A stretch of 64,000 nucleotides of DNA from Liolophura sinensis (taxonomy: Eukaryota; Mollusca; Polyplacophora; Chitonida; Chitonidae), in the NCBI RefSeq assembly GCF_032854445.1, contig NC_088295.1:21625385-21689384 (forward strand), written 5' to 3'. Position 1 is the first letter of the stretch; each line of letters begins with the position of its first letter. This document shows, one piece after another, positions 23,046-34,762 of this stretch. Position numbers and translations under genes: made by a program. The notes beneath the pieces are model-generated. The model did not search any database. It was not told the origin of the DNA and saw only the letters and a program-made list of their open reading frames with translations.

Positions 23046-26000
23046 CTACGGAAAACAAGTTTTTCAAAAGTTAACACAGTGCAAAATGTTTCTGTTGGTA
23101 TGAATATGTCTAATCAGGGAATATTTGATACAGGTAAATTCACCGAAAACCCCTTTGGTATATACCGCCTGTCTCAATCTGGACATATTTACACAGATAC
23201 ACTAGATTTAAAACGGTATTTTTTCGACAGACGCTTCCTTCCAAATTGTGATTTTCTGACACAGAAGGTAATTTAAACTGTCAACGATAAAAGAAACTTA
23301 TGGGAATAATGTAATACGAAAGAGAAAATTCCCCAGAGAAGTATCGGTATCCGAAGTTGAAAAGATTTGCAGTGCGAACGTGACAACTGGCTTTGTCGAC
23401 GTCTTTCATGTCGACAATTCAAACATACCCAGGCATCTCAATCTAAAAGATCTGAGTACGAGAGCAACAGCGCCTTAAAAATTGGATTCAGACAAGTTTT
23501 GCCTCTAGTCATTGTTTAAGGTTATAGTAAACTGAACTAAATGAACCCTCAATGCTCTGCTGGCCAGGACTTATCCTTGGAAATGTAATTCGTTTAACAG
23601 TTATACAAGGTTATACAATTACATTAGCAATGCATATAATAATTACATGACTAGTGCGTGTAATACATTTCTTTAAATTCCACACACACATATATATACA
23701 TAACTGTCAAAATATTCTGGCATAGCACGACAACAAATTTTAAAGATATACATATATATTTTCTATAGAACTGCACTGTTGATCCAGACTCAGCAATCAT
23801 AAACTACACTAAAAGGTCTGTACCACATGCGCTATACCGCGCACTAAAGGCCTGAATCGATAAAAGAGCAAAGGCAAGCTATAATGAAACAGCTGTTTGT
23901 TTGATACATTATCAATATAGCAAACTTACCGAATCTCCCACCAGAAAGCCCGAGGGATTTTTGGCCAAGTGCTTTTCAAACTGTGACAGGATTGTGGGCG
24001 CCGTCTCCTTAGCGTATTTCTCTTTGATCTCCTCCTGTGTACCAGTTCATATCAACAAAATCAGTGAATTTCATTGGGATGAAATGGTAGAACTCAGTGG
24101 CAAACTCTTCACAAATCTACTAATATGATGCGTTAACTGACTTGCCTTCAAAAAGTATGACTGTTTATTAGCAAGTTTTGGGTCATGACTATAAGTTTTA
24201 AACTTAGTATTTAACGTTTTACTTTAACAAACGACGTTTGGTTCAACATAAGATGTTTTCAGTCGTTAAGTGAAACACTGACAGTAAAGTATCAGTATTT
24301 ACAAGCTTCATTACAGACCACATTTTCCACCATGCGACATGTTTATAAACATACAATATAGACATCTGTTATAAAGACATAAATAACTACCAATTGTTAT
24401 CAATAATTTTCATTTACATTTAGGTGAAAACAAAAGGCGTACTTTTCTGATTTCATCCTTCTCGTATAGAATCTGCACCATAGGCCTAAGTAAGTCCTCC
24501 ACCAAATCCACAAACATGTCCACTCTAGCCTGCTCGAAGACATCTTTGCCGGCAAGTCCTGTAATTGAAAAGTTTTCATGGAGTTTAATGTACACGTTAA
24601 TAATGCATTGTTAAAATAACATTCAGTTTATCAAAAATGTAACGGTTAATTAGCTCCCACACGTATATGTCAACAATTTCCTAAGGATGATCCGACCCAA
24701 ATAGCTAATTCACATAACATTACATATTATCATGCTACATGACCAGATAATGTTATGTCATATTTCCCAAAACACGCACGTGCAATACCAACATCGTTGG
24801 TGTGAAGTACAGTGAGTTAAGTTTGAGGTTTCGTCAGTTTGTTTTCTAGGAAAAGTCACGAAGTTGCTGATTACAAAGTGCATACAAACAACAATGTTGA
24901 AACACGCCTGTGTGTGGATTGTATTGTTGTATCTGAAGTATAGCATTATTACTACGCATAGTAGCACGCCATACACATCCCAGCATAAGCACTGTTGTGG
25001 AATTTACGAAGTTATGTGTCACTTTACAGAAACTCTCAATATAATGGTAGAAATATAAAATACTAAATTTTAATATATTTAATACTGAGCTTTTTAATCT
25101 TGCGCTGAATTCTTCCAGCACATATCTTTTAGCCGCTGATTTTCAAATAAATACAGGCTTAAATAGTAAAGGCGGAGGTTTATATCATAAAGCCATCTGT
25201 ATAGAAAAAATCAAAACACTACCAATTGTGACGGTGAGGATTTATTAAGTAGTAAGAATTTGAAGAGACACATTCTAGAGATTAGTGCAGGCGCATGAAT
25301 CATGGGCCAGGAATTCCGAACTGACTGTTCTGGAGAAAGGTCTTTGAGTCTACCAGTGTCCAAACAGACAGTCGGCCACTATCACCATTGTTCTCCAATG
25401 TTTGTGAAAAAATTGTGAGCGTGCTTACTGATGAAAAACGAGTATAGAAAAACAGAGAAGATCCATAGGTTCCCTCCCTTGAATTGTGGCCCACCCGCCA
25501 TAGAACAATGCAAGAGCGTGTTGACCTATATAAACTGTTTTGGTAACTAAGAAAATATACAGAGAAGTAACTTATAGTGAACTTTCTCACGGAGGATTCC
25601 TTTACCAAGTTGACCCGCAAACAATATGCTCACAATAGAGAGGGAGGGAGGTAGGGTGCAGGACACTTGACAAGATGAAAATGTACAGGTTCAGTACTTT
25701 ACTTTACTTTAAAAGCAGGAAAAAATGTTAATGATGTAGTTATCGGGAAAATGACAGCAATCATTATCCAAGGTCTCACTAGTGTTTTCATTGTGCCACA
25801 TACATACAGGAAGCAGGTACCTCACAGGTAAAACTTAGTCCACCTTTATGTATGAAGTGTACAAGGGCTATTTTACACCGACGTGAGATGGTTTGTTTCA
25901 TCCCTTTATCTTTGCTTCCGGCATTTAAATAAAATGATGAATACTCCAGTGTCAAAAACCAACAAAACAGATAAAACAAATCTGGTTCCAAAACTTTGTG

Positions 26001-29000
26001 ACAGTCTGAAACTACAACACGTTTGAACAAACTCACAAAACTCCAGCCACTGCTCTAAACGCTAAGCTTGAGTGATTTCAATTGCCTTCCTTGTTGACAT
26101 TTTTGAATGACTTCTAATTTTCTAGTTAATGAGAAAAACATGGTCACACTCATTGACCTATGCATGAAAATAGCTGTTTGTCTTTCTATTCATTTCTTGA
26201 CAACTAAATGGAGAGACAGAGTTAAATTATTAACTGCCATGCAAAGTATAAAGATTGCATTTTTCAAAAAACCAAGGCCTGTCCATAACAGTTGATCCCT
26301 ATGTACTACTACCCCAGGCTCAGACATATATACTTGACACGGTCAACACATACCACTTGAAGATCACTTTCAGAATTTTCAATCAGACTTTTCAGACAAA
26401 GTCAAGTATAAGCATTACAAAAACACATCCGACTCCCAGTAAAGTGTAAAAGCGACGCTTATACAGGTTGATACCACCGCCGTCATATAAGTTAAATAGT
26501 CTTGAGTACGGCGTAAGACACCAATTTAATAAATACATAAATATACAGCAATACAATTAATGGCCGTATTGTCGGGACAACAATAGTTAGTTCCTACAGA
26601 AAAACCTATATGTTCTTGATGTACTCGGCCAAGGAATGTTACATGTATGTTATTTCTAGCGAGAAATTCTATAAATTGTCTGTAAAACGTCCTACAAGAG
26701 GGTATAAAGTCATCTTAGTGATGCATGATGAAATACAGCGATACAGCGAAAAACTATGTGACTACAACGCAAATACAACGTACCAAATAATGATTGTCTC
26801 AGATAACTAGGTTTTCTATTCACTGTCTTTGTAGATCTTGTTCATGTCATGAAGGATGTAATCTTACCAAATTCTCGAGCCAAGTATCTGCATATTGTGT
26901 TGCTTTGTGCCAGCACTTTCCCATCAACTTCCAGCATGGGGACCTGACCAAAGGGTGTCTCTGGTATATAAAAAGGGAAAAAGCAATTGACAACCAACTA
27001 TCTTTTTATCTGATAAACTTGTAACTATTTAAAAGAAAAGACAACACCAGACCAAATGTATATATGTATCGATAAAGGGTCGCCTTTAATGTTAAAAAAT
27101 GTCACTTTTTATTTTGTGATGAACGGTTACCGAGGTATCGCAGTTCAAATTAAGCAAAACGCCCACGTTTATGGAAAATCGAACTGGCCGAAAAGCTCTC
27201 AGTTTTAACCAATCAAAGGCCAGATTCTACCACCCGAAAAGGCTATTGTTTCGCTCTAACGTTGCCCGTTCCTAGTTCACCATTTTGCCATGTAGAAGTG
27301 TAAATCAGCCGTTTTCCCTCTGATTACGAGACAATTCTGATATACATTAAAGCCATTTTCAACGAGTGGTAGTGGAATACGTCTGGCGTTATTCTTCAAG
27401 GTCTCAACCAAGGGGCCACAATGCGGGGTCTTCGGTTGTAATAATAAGGAGGCCGTACTTCGCACGACAAATGGCCTCGTAAGAATTACAGATTAAAAGG
27501 TGATTAATGGAGTTATCTAGCACGTAATAAAAAAAAATACGCATGCCCGTTTAGGTCTGTATGTGATCCCGCTTCTGAAATAACTTTGATTACATATTTG
27601 GTCGTCTTTAGTAGATTCATCAAAAACACAATAAGGACATTTTTTACGTCTCCGTTTCATACTTTTGGTGCACATATATAGGTACACGTGGTACATGCCA
27701 CATTATTAATTTTCTGCAAACTGAAAACAACGGTCTATGGGCGTTTGATATTACTGAAAAACGAAAAGCAAACTAATTGAAACAACACCCATGTTTAACA
27801 TCTAGGGTCACCATGCTTCAGACCTGGTTTGGATGTCACTACATAAAACGCCCTTATACGCCGAAATCTTATTAAAGCTAAGTGCCCCTAGGCCGGTTTT
27901 GCCACCCATGTTTCAAAATTACATCGAACAAAAGTCCAATAGTTGGTTTTCCTACCAGAAATAAAACCGGCCTGCCTTGGTTTCATCACTGGTGTGAGCA
28001 TGTTATTGTCTTTGATTTGTCTCCCAAGTAGTTTGTCCTGTGTAATTGAACCTAGAGGGCTTGTACTTGGAGATATAACCTAAATGTGCTCATCTGTGGT
28101 TTCATCTTTGTCTTACTTTAATGACTCTAGAAAAGCCAGAGGAGGCGCACGACTGTAGGATGACTGTCACAGGTCAGACCTCTCCGTTTCGCCAAACACC
28201 TGTTTGTTGATTTGCAAATCGCTTATGAAGCCTGCAGGCCAGGAAAGCTCACAGACACACAGAAGCGGGCCTTGAGAGCTATTTGTTAATAACATCGCTT
28301 TAAAATGTCGCGTGGGTAATGCTGTGACCTCTCACGAATGAGCAAAAAGCCATACAAGATTAAAACACCCGAGGAAGAGCTCTGTTGACTTCAGTGGACG
28401 CTTATGCTCCACGTGGAACAACCTTGACCAAGAATCCCATCGTGTTCAAATTCGAAGTTAAGGACAGCAACGAAATAAGCATGTTTTCCCACTGTTTCAT
28501 CACATTGTCTTTCAAAATAGAAATTTGTCAATTGTGGATGTAACTTCGGTGTGGTGGGGAGGGGGGGGGGTATGTTTTTTCTGCGTTCTTATGGCTAACA
28601 CATCATGTGCTTTCTGACGGATGGTCCACGCCCTTTGCGCTTTGTAGCCAAGCACCAGGACCGAGTACTCATTCACACCTTACCATCCGATAATTACATC
28701 CCTATCCGGCAATACCCGGCTTCACAATACAATCATTTCTTTCGGGCTCCAGAGGCCATCAAAGAGTTGGGGTCACCACGTACAGACACATTGCACCTTT
28801 TAACCTCACTGTCTGTTCTTGCAAAAGATAAAAGCAAACAATGGTCTATGGGAGAGAAAAAATCGGATTTTATCGTGAATTGTGGCTAATCCTTGAATAT
28901 AAAAAGTTTATGATTATTGGAAGACCTGCTTCGGATACAGCTAACCCCATTATTATTTTTCCCGCCCGAGACATTCTGAATTTTACGACTGTTTCGGACC

Positions 29001-30584
29001 TGTGGTGTATTGGGTTAGCATTTTATGACAGAAGATATCCAGTAGCTGCGGGATATTCGCGTCTTGCATAACGCCAACATTGTAGCGACAATGCGGGACA
29101 GTTCATGGCATTTCTTTTGGTGGTGACTATTATGCCTCCTCAATTATAACGCCGCGGCACCGTGTTCCCCAATGGTGGTAAAATGGTGAACAGTGTTCTC
29201 TCACTTCTACAGTACCTCAGAGATCATTTTCCTGCCGGAGCCATATTATGGTTTTCTGATAACTAAATATACATAAGAGTCATTTAAACTTCTTTGCATT
29301 ATAGAAACCCCCACCCATTCAATCCAAGAGTCTCTTCGAGATAAACTCATTCGTACAAAACAAAGGCTTACACCACCATACATGCATATGCCAGTATATA
29401 ATTACATGTCTGATATTTTGTACTGAAGCCTGTGTTAATATGACAAGTTCTCTTAAAAGCTATAAATAGTTTTATTTGCTGACCTGAGTTAATGATAGAA
29501 ACAATGAAATGCCCTGGGGTCCTGTATGATTTGAGTAGACAGCGAAGTTGATATCTTCACGAGCGTGCCAAACTTTTTGACAGCCTGCAGCAGTATATAA
29601 AGAGCCAGACTAGCTAGCACACACAGGCTAGTAAAAATGAATATCTGTCGTGTTTCGTTCTGTGGTCAAAATTAATGCAAGTAGACGGCCATGCGTGACG
29701 CCAATTTACTGATCTGACCAAAACCACACTCACGTCACTCACGGACAGCTCCTCAAACCACAATTGGGTCAACTCTCCAAATTTAGACCCCCGGCCAAGC
29801 GGCATGTGCTCTAACCGCATACCTGTTTCTACACTATTAACTTTATTGCTTATCTTTCACTCCGCTTAATAAGAGATGAAGGAAACGACCCGTTGGAATT
29901 AAAGATGAATGGGCCGTCGTTTGCTTCGTCAAAATCACAGGCTATGTACTTGCGGAAACAAAGCAGATGACAAAAAGAAGGGTATGGCAAACTTCCTACT
30001 ATCACTGCTATGTAGTTGCACTAGCCCCGTCGTCTACCGGTCTGACAACTGGCAGGGTTACAGTTTTAACCCAGTGGCACGGTGTTAACTAAGGGATGCA
30101 GGATCGCTATGGACACAGAATGACAGCTTGACAAACTTTACCAAACCTTACCAGGCCTGTCATTCCTAGCCCAAACCAACATACTTGATCTACAATAGAA
30201 CCTGGGTTTTTCTGCCGACTTTCCAGTTAGCACAACTTCACGGTTAACCTATGATGTAAATAAACACACGTGCTTGTACTAGGATGCTGAGCGCACGGAG
30301 ATACGTACAGTGAGTGTACACATGTTGCACGTATAGTAAGTGTACCCATGATCGCACGAGCATGTCGGCTAACCTCAATCGCATATGATCCATGCAAGAG
30401 ATCTTACAATAACAGTACTTCCGTGAGAGCTACCCGCAATCAACTTACCTGACTTGATGCTGCTCCAGTCCTCAGCTGTCATGCGCCTGTCTTCGAATTC
30501 CTCATCAGCGACTTTGAAGATCAGACGTATAACTTCTCCTCTTCCGCGAGAATTGAAGTATGTCAGTCGGTACTTGGCTGGCAT
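22872..30584 (-). CDS. Sigma-class glutathione S-transferase (prostaglandin D synthase-like), 5 exons
   Basis: Cytosolic enzyme that joins glutathione to electrophiles; some sigma-class members isomerise prostaglandin H2 to D2. Five minus-strand exons (30449-30584, 26868-26960, 24443-24558, 23930-24034, 22872-23045) join in frame to 207 residues, the normal size for the class. The N-terminal thioredoxin-like domain shows [17 protein letters not shown] with the catalytic Tyr at 9, Arg15, Trp40 and Lys44, then [11 protein letters not shown] (Gln51, cis-Pro53) and [10 protein letters not shown] (Gln64-Ser65), all glutathione contacts in this family. The all-helical C-terminal domain runs from about residue 80, with [11 protein letters not shown] as the conserved N-capping region, and ends RPKTEL. 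Intron phases are 1, 1, 0, 0. The start is the first ATG in exon 1; an acceptor-like TTTGCTTTAG upstream suggests a further non-coding 5' exon. Cephalopod S-crystallins derive from this class, but the retained active site fits an enzyme. Confidence 0.95.
23930..24034 (-). CDS. GST exon 4
   Basis: Acceptor GTACACAG|GAGGAG and donor TTCG|GTAAGT; 35 whole codons, residues 116-150, ending [11 protein letters not shown]. Confidence 0.95.
24443..24558 (-). CDS. GST exon 3
   Basis: Acceptor CAATTACAG|GACTTG and donor AAAA|GTACGC (weaker than average). It encodes residues 77-115, the first helices of the C-terminal domain ([20 protein letters not shown]). Confidence 0.93.
26466..26546 (+). mobile_element. 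SINE tail in GST intron 2
   Basis: CACCGCCGTCATATAAGTTA, then CTTGAGTACGGCGTAAGACA and CCAATTTAATAAATACA match the 3' end of the common SINE. Only the last 80 bases remain. It lies on the strand opposite the GST gene. Confidence 0.8.
26868..26960 (-). CDS. GST exon 2 (glutathione-binding loop)
   Basis: Acceptor ATACCAG|AGACACC and donor TTTG|GTAAGA. It encodes residues 46-76 plus one base, with [11 protein letters not shown] and [14 protein letters not shown]. Confidence 0.95.
27121..27255 (+). repeat. Unclassified dispersed repeat, copy 2 (GST intron 1)
   Basis: Shares the order GGTATCGCAGTTCAAATTAAG, CTCTCAGTTTTAACCAATCA, CACCCGAAAAGGCTATTG with the segment at 18613-18735, with many substitutions. 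It is probably an old non-autonomous element. Confidence 0.45.
29594..29601 (+). promoter_or_regulatory. Canonical-looking TATA box in GST intron 1
   Basis: TATATAAAG follows a GC-richer CAGCCTGCAGCAG and precedes AGCCAGACTAGC, with an A/C-rich possible start about 30 bases on. No open frame of note follows (the ATG at about 29638 opens only 11 codons), so it may be fortuitous. Confidence 0.2.
30449..30584 (-). CDS. GST exon 1 (start codon, catalytic Tyr)
   Basis: ATG at 30582-30584; donor TCAG|GTAAGT. It encodes residues 1-45 plus one base and contains Tyr9, Trp40 and Lys44. Confidence 0.95.
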
Positions 30585-31435
30585 TGTGTATAACTCAGAT
30601 GAGTTTAATAATCAATCTCTGGTTCTGCAATGCTAAAGCAAAATCAGTTATTGTAGGAGGAGATTATCACAGAAAACAAGCTAAGTAGCATGGCCCAGCC
30701 TTGGAGACCGGCATAGCGTTGAGCTGGGTGTACACGGCGTGCTGGACCCTGCAGGTCTGACTGGAGACGAACGTGTGTACTGACGGCCGGTCGGCTCACC
30801 AAGCCGCTATCATGTGGGTCACCCGCAGGCATTGCACGGTTCACGGAATCGACCTATGGAAGCTTCTATTGGCCACATGACAGGATCGTGCTGAATATAG
30901 TTCACCATATACCACACCTGGATATGAAACCCAATAGCCATCCCATCAGTGAAAAGCTTATTTTTCCAACAACCAAGCGATAATACTTATAACATCAAAG
31001 TTTTCATCAGGAAGAAGCGTGTGCTCTTGCATCCCATTTAAAGATCAGCACAACTACACACAACTGGCATTAGATACGAGGCATGGACATTTGTAATTGC
31101 GCAAGGAATTGTGTTTTATTGTTGAGAGGTTGAGCATTGTCCAGCAGTACTCTAAGCTTACAGTAACTGAATGGTGGAAACTGTCAGACTATTCGAGGCC
31201 TCAGGGTATATGCACTTCAGAGATGTTAATATGGAACACCAGCTTGTATCCAAGTTATTTAATCCCACACTTAAAAGGCGGTTTTACTAAACATAACAAA
31301 ACAGCACCAGCTAACCTCATTCTAATATTTATTTCTTTTGTTAAAGAGCGTTTTGCTAATCTATAGAAAACGGTTGAAACACACGATAGGTGTGCTCACT
31401 GAGCAGTTCTTGCACGTTATCAAAAGGGTTCATCC
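30585..31435. other. GST 5' flank
   Basis: Probably contains the GST promoter and a non-coding first exon. No TATA box at a useful distance is obvious on the minus strand. No other gene seen. Confidence 0.4.
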
Positions 31436-32270
31436 CGGGTTAGCACAGGATGCACACTCCCTTCGCTGTACAGAGAATCAGTGGCCCCTGCCGGTATGAT
31501 GAACACTTAGGCGCTTTCTTGAAAATCAGTTGCCTCACGAAGATGAACACCCGGCCGCTGTCTTGAGAATCGGTGATCCCGGATCATGAGACGATCAACA
31601 CCCAGCCGCTGTCCTGAGAATCAGTTGTTCCAGGTAAGGGGGAGATGAAAACCCTGTCATGAGGACCATTGGTACCGCTGTCATGCTGGACCACTGGTAC
31701 CGGGTTATGAGCGGTCATTAGTTTTCAATGATGAACATTCAGCCCCTGTCGTGAGAATCAGTGGTACCGGGAGGATGAACACCTGGCTATTGCCCTAGGT
31801 GTCAGTGGTCTTGTGATGGGTAGGATCAGTGGCCCCGGGTTAGGGGAGAATGTACACCCAGCCGTTGTCCTAAGCATGATTGATCCTGAGTTATAGGGTG
31901 GATGTACACCCGTCTGCAGTTCTGAGGATCACTGGTCCCAGGTAGGGGGAGGAGTTACACCGGCTGCTGTCCTGAGGATCACTGGTCCAGAGTTATAGGG
32001 AGGAAGTAAACCCGACCGCTGTCCTGAGAATCAGTGATCCCGAGTTAGGAGACGATCAAAACCTGGCCGCTGTCCTGAGAATTAGTTGTCCCGGGTTAGG
32101 AGACGATCAAAACCCGACCGCTGTCCTGAGAATCAGTGGTCTCGGGTTCGGGGAGGATGTTCACCTGATCACTGCCCTGAGAATTATTGGTCCCAGGTTA
32201 GGGGAGGATGTTCACCTAGCAGCTGTGCTGAGAATCAGTGATCCCGGGTTAGGGGAGGATGTTTACTTAA
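31436..32270. repeat. Degenerate 51-bp minisatellite, about 16 units
   Basis: Repeats of the theme CTGTCCTGAGAATCAGTGGT, CCCGGGTTAGGGGAGGATGT, TCACCTGGCCG follow each other at roughly 51-bp spacing with many substitutions and small indels. It is GC-richer than the flanks. Confidence 0.85.
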
Positions 32271-32404
32271 TCCTAATATACAGTACGGATGATCTTCAAA
32301 ACTCCAACCAAGCACAAAAGTTAAATAATTCTTGCTTAATGTCTCGCCTTTGTTTGAATGGCACTGCATGTTGCTATAATGTTAAAGACGTCCTTGAACC
32401 ATGA

Positions 32405-33085
32405 GGATACACATGCAGCAACAGATTCATATAATCACGTGCAAGTACACACAGCAACAGATTCATATAGTCACATCCATGTACACACAGCAACAGATTC
32501 ATATAATCACATCCATGTACACACAGCAACAGATTCATATCATCACATGCATGTAAACACAGCAACTGATTCATATAATCATATCCATGTACACACAGCA
32601 ACAGATTCATATAATCAATGCAAGTACACACAGCAACAGATTCATATAATCACATCCATGTACACACGGCAACAGATTCATACAATCACATCCATGTACA
32701 CACAGCAACAGATTCATTTAATCACATCCATGTACACACGGCAACAGATACATACAATCACATCCATATACATACAGCAACAGATTCATATAATCACATC
32801 CATGTACACACAGCAACAGAATCATATAATCACATCCATGTGCACACAGCAACAGATTCATTTAATCACATCCATGTACACACGGCAACAGATTCATACA
32901 ATCACATCCATGTACACACAGCAACAGATTCATATAATCACATCCATGTACACACGGCAACAGATTCATACAATCACATCCATATACACACAGCAACAGA
33001 TTCATATAATTACATCCACGTACATACAGCAACAGATTCATACAATCATATACATGTACACACAGCAACAGATTCATATAATTGT
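32405..33085. repeat. 36-bp minisatellite, about 19 units
   Basis: Unit ACACAGCAACAGATTCATAT plus AATCACATCCATGTAC (36 bp), highly homogeneous. Since 36 is a multiple of three and no frame of the unit has a stop, long frames stay open: 269 and 167 codons on the plus strand (12-residue period, HTATDSYNHIHV in one frame). I treat the frames as a by-product of the array. Confidence 0.95.
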
Positions 33086-34651
33086 AAAAATACCGGTTTG
33101 TTGTTTTTTTCTGGCATTTAATTTATCAGTCTATGTTTATGTTAATAATGTGGGATGTGTAGTTTAACAACATTAATCACCTCGAAAGTAATTTGGGCTC
33201 ATTGTGAAAAATGTAGCTGCAGACCCTACATACAGACCGTACTTGTACTTGTTGTCATATACAAATGCCAAGGAGCTAGCATAAATGTACAAAACTTAAA
33301 AGTGTTAAACCAGTTAAAAGTGTAAATGAAATTTATATCATATGCATACAAAATTTGCTCGTGATAATCAGATCCGTAAAAGACAAATAAACATGTTGTA
33401 AAGGAAAGTTGAACGTTAACGTGTAGATCAACCAAAAAGTATATCATATTAGAAATGTTATCGTCGTTAAGCTCAGCTTACTTCCTTGCTAGCAGAAACA
33501 GCCTCCGTTAATTCGGCACATTTCTCTTATACATCCAGAAATATTAATAAACCTGTTCAGGTCCAATTTGGTGGACATCCGTTTAATCAGCGGTTAAATC
33601 TGTGACAGGACATATCCCTGGCCACATAATATATTATCCGCAGATGACACCACTGGTTAAGTGAGCACGAGTTTCCAAATATGTGATTCCTTATTACAAA
33701 TGTACAGCCATGCAAGCCTAAACATGGCTGTATAGAGCTATATAGGTGGACGAAACGCCATTTGTCGTTTGGGCTTAATGAAATTGTTTTTCACAGGGCG
33801 GGTACATATGGTAATGTGACCATGTTAGAGGGACCTAATAAGATGAAATAATGCCTTATTTTGTTGGTGTACTAAAGCATGAAATGTTTTTAGAGCAAGC
33901 CTAATATGAAACTTTAATTAACATAACACAGTTTTGTTAGAGGGTTTTGTCCCTCTGACGTTTTTCTTATCAGTATAGTAGCAAAAATAATATCGAACTG
34001 TTTCGAAGGGTATATTCTACAACATATTCTATTTTGAAACAACCATTGTCTGTGGATGCACCACTCAATATATTTCTTAATATTTCATGCAATATTTTAT
34101 TTGAATATAGTAGGAAAAAATAATACATTAATACAAATTAGTGCTTGTCTGGATAAAGAGGCTGTAAATAAAGATCAACACTGAGCACTAAATTTATCAT
34201 GGATTGCTCTCTTGTATACCCTGATCACATGAATAGTTTTATTATAATATATCCGTATATCATTAACTGACTATGATGGTCACTGTGCATGTACAATTTT
34301 TTTTCATAAACTGCAGAAAACTAGATCAAACAGAGATTCATTGGATCACATCGAAACATCATGTCATATGGATGAAAGTTTAACAAAGTGTACGGATTCA
34401 GACGACTTAAAATATCCCACTATTTACAGAACTCGTCAAAAATGATCTCAATTTACTTTGTTGCTGTCTTGTTTGTTTTATTAAAGTGGTTATTCCTTCC
34501 GTGTAAATAACAAAAATAGATGCGTGTCACCCACACAGGTTAAGGAGTTCGAAAAGTATTTGTAAATGTTGTTGATAAAATGGAACAGAACTGAAAATTT
34601 ACTGAAAATTGAATAAAGCATACGTATCATTTCTCAGATATATTTCCCTTT

Positions 34652-34762
34652 GATGACGGTGGACAGCAGTATAGAAGAAACCGAGCAGAACCCGGAGGAA
34701 ACCCAAGACCATCGGAAGTCACTGGCAGACCAGGTAGACGTACACGCGGAGAGAAAGCCCTA
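34652..34762 (-). mobile_element. Diverged SINE body
   Basis: GATGACGGTGGACAGCAGTA, GAGCAGAACCCGGAGGAAAC, CCAAGACCATCGGAAG and CGCGGAGAGAAAGCC match the order of the SINE body. The tail and tRNA head are missing. Confidence 0.65.

Noticed and set aside
28605-28889. 94-codon plus-strand frame in GST intron 1
   Set aside because: No recognisable motif, no convincing splice context and no second exon; treated as chance.
32358-33167. 269-codon plus-strand frame
   Set aside because: It runs through the 36-bp minisatellite, and other frames and the opposite strand are open too; the non-repeat ends have no signal or domain.
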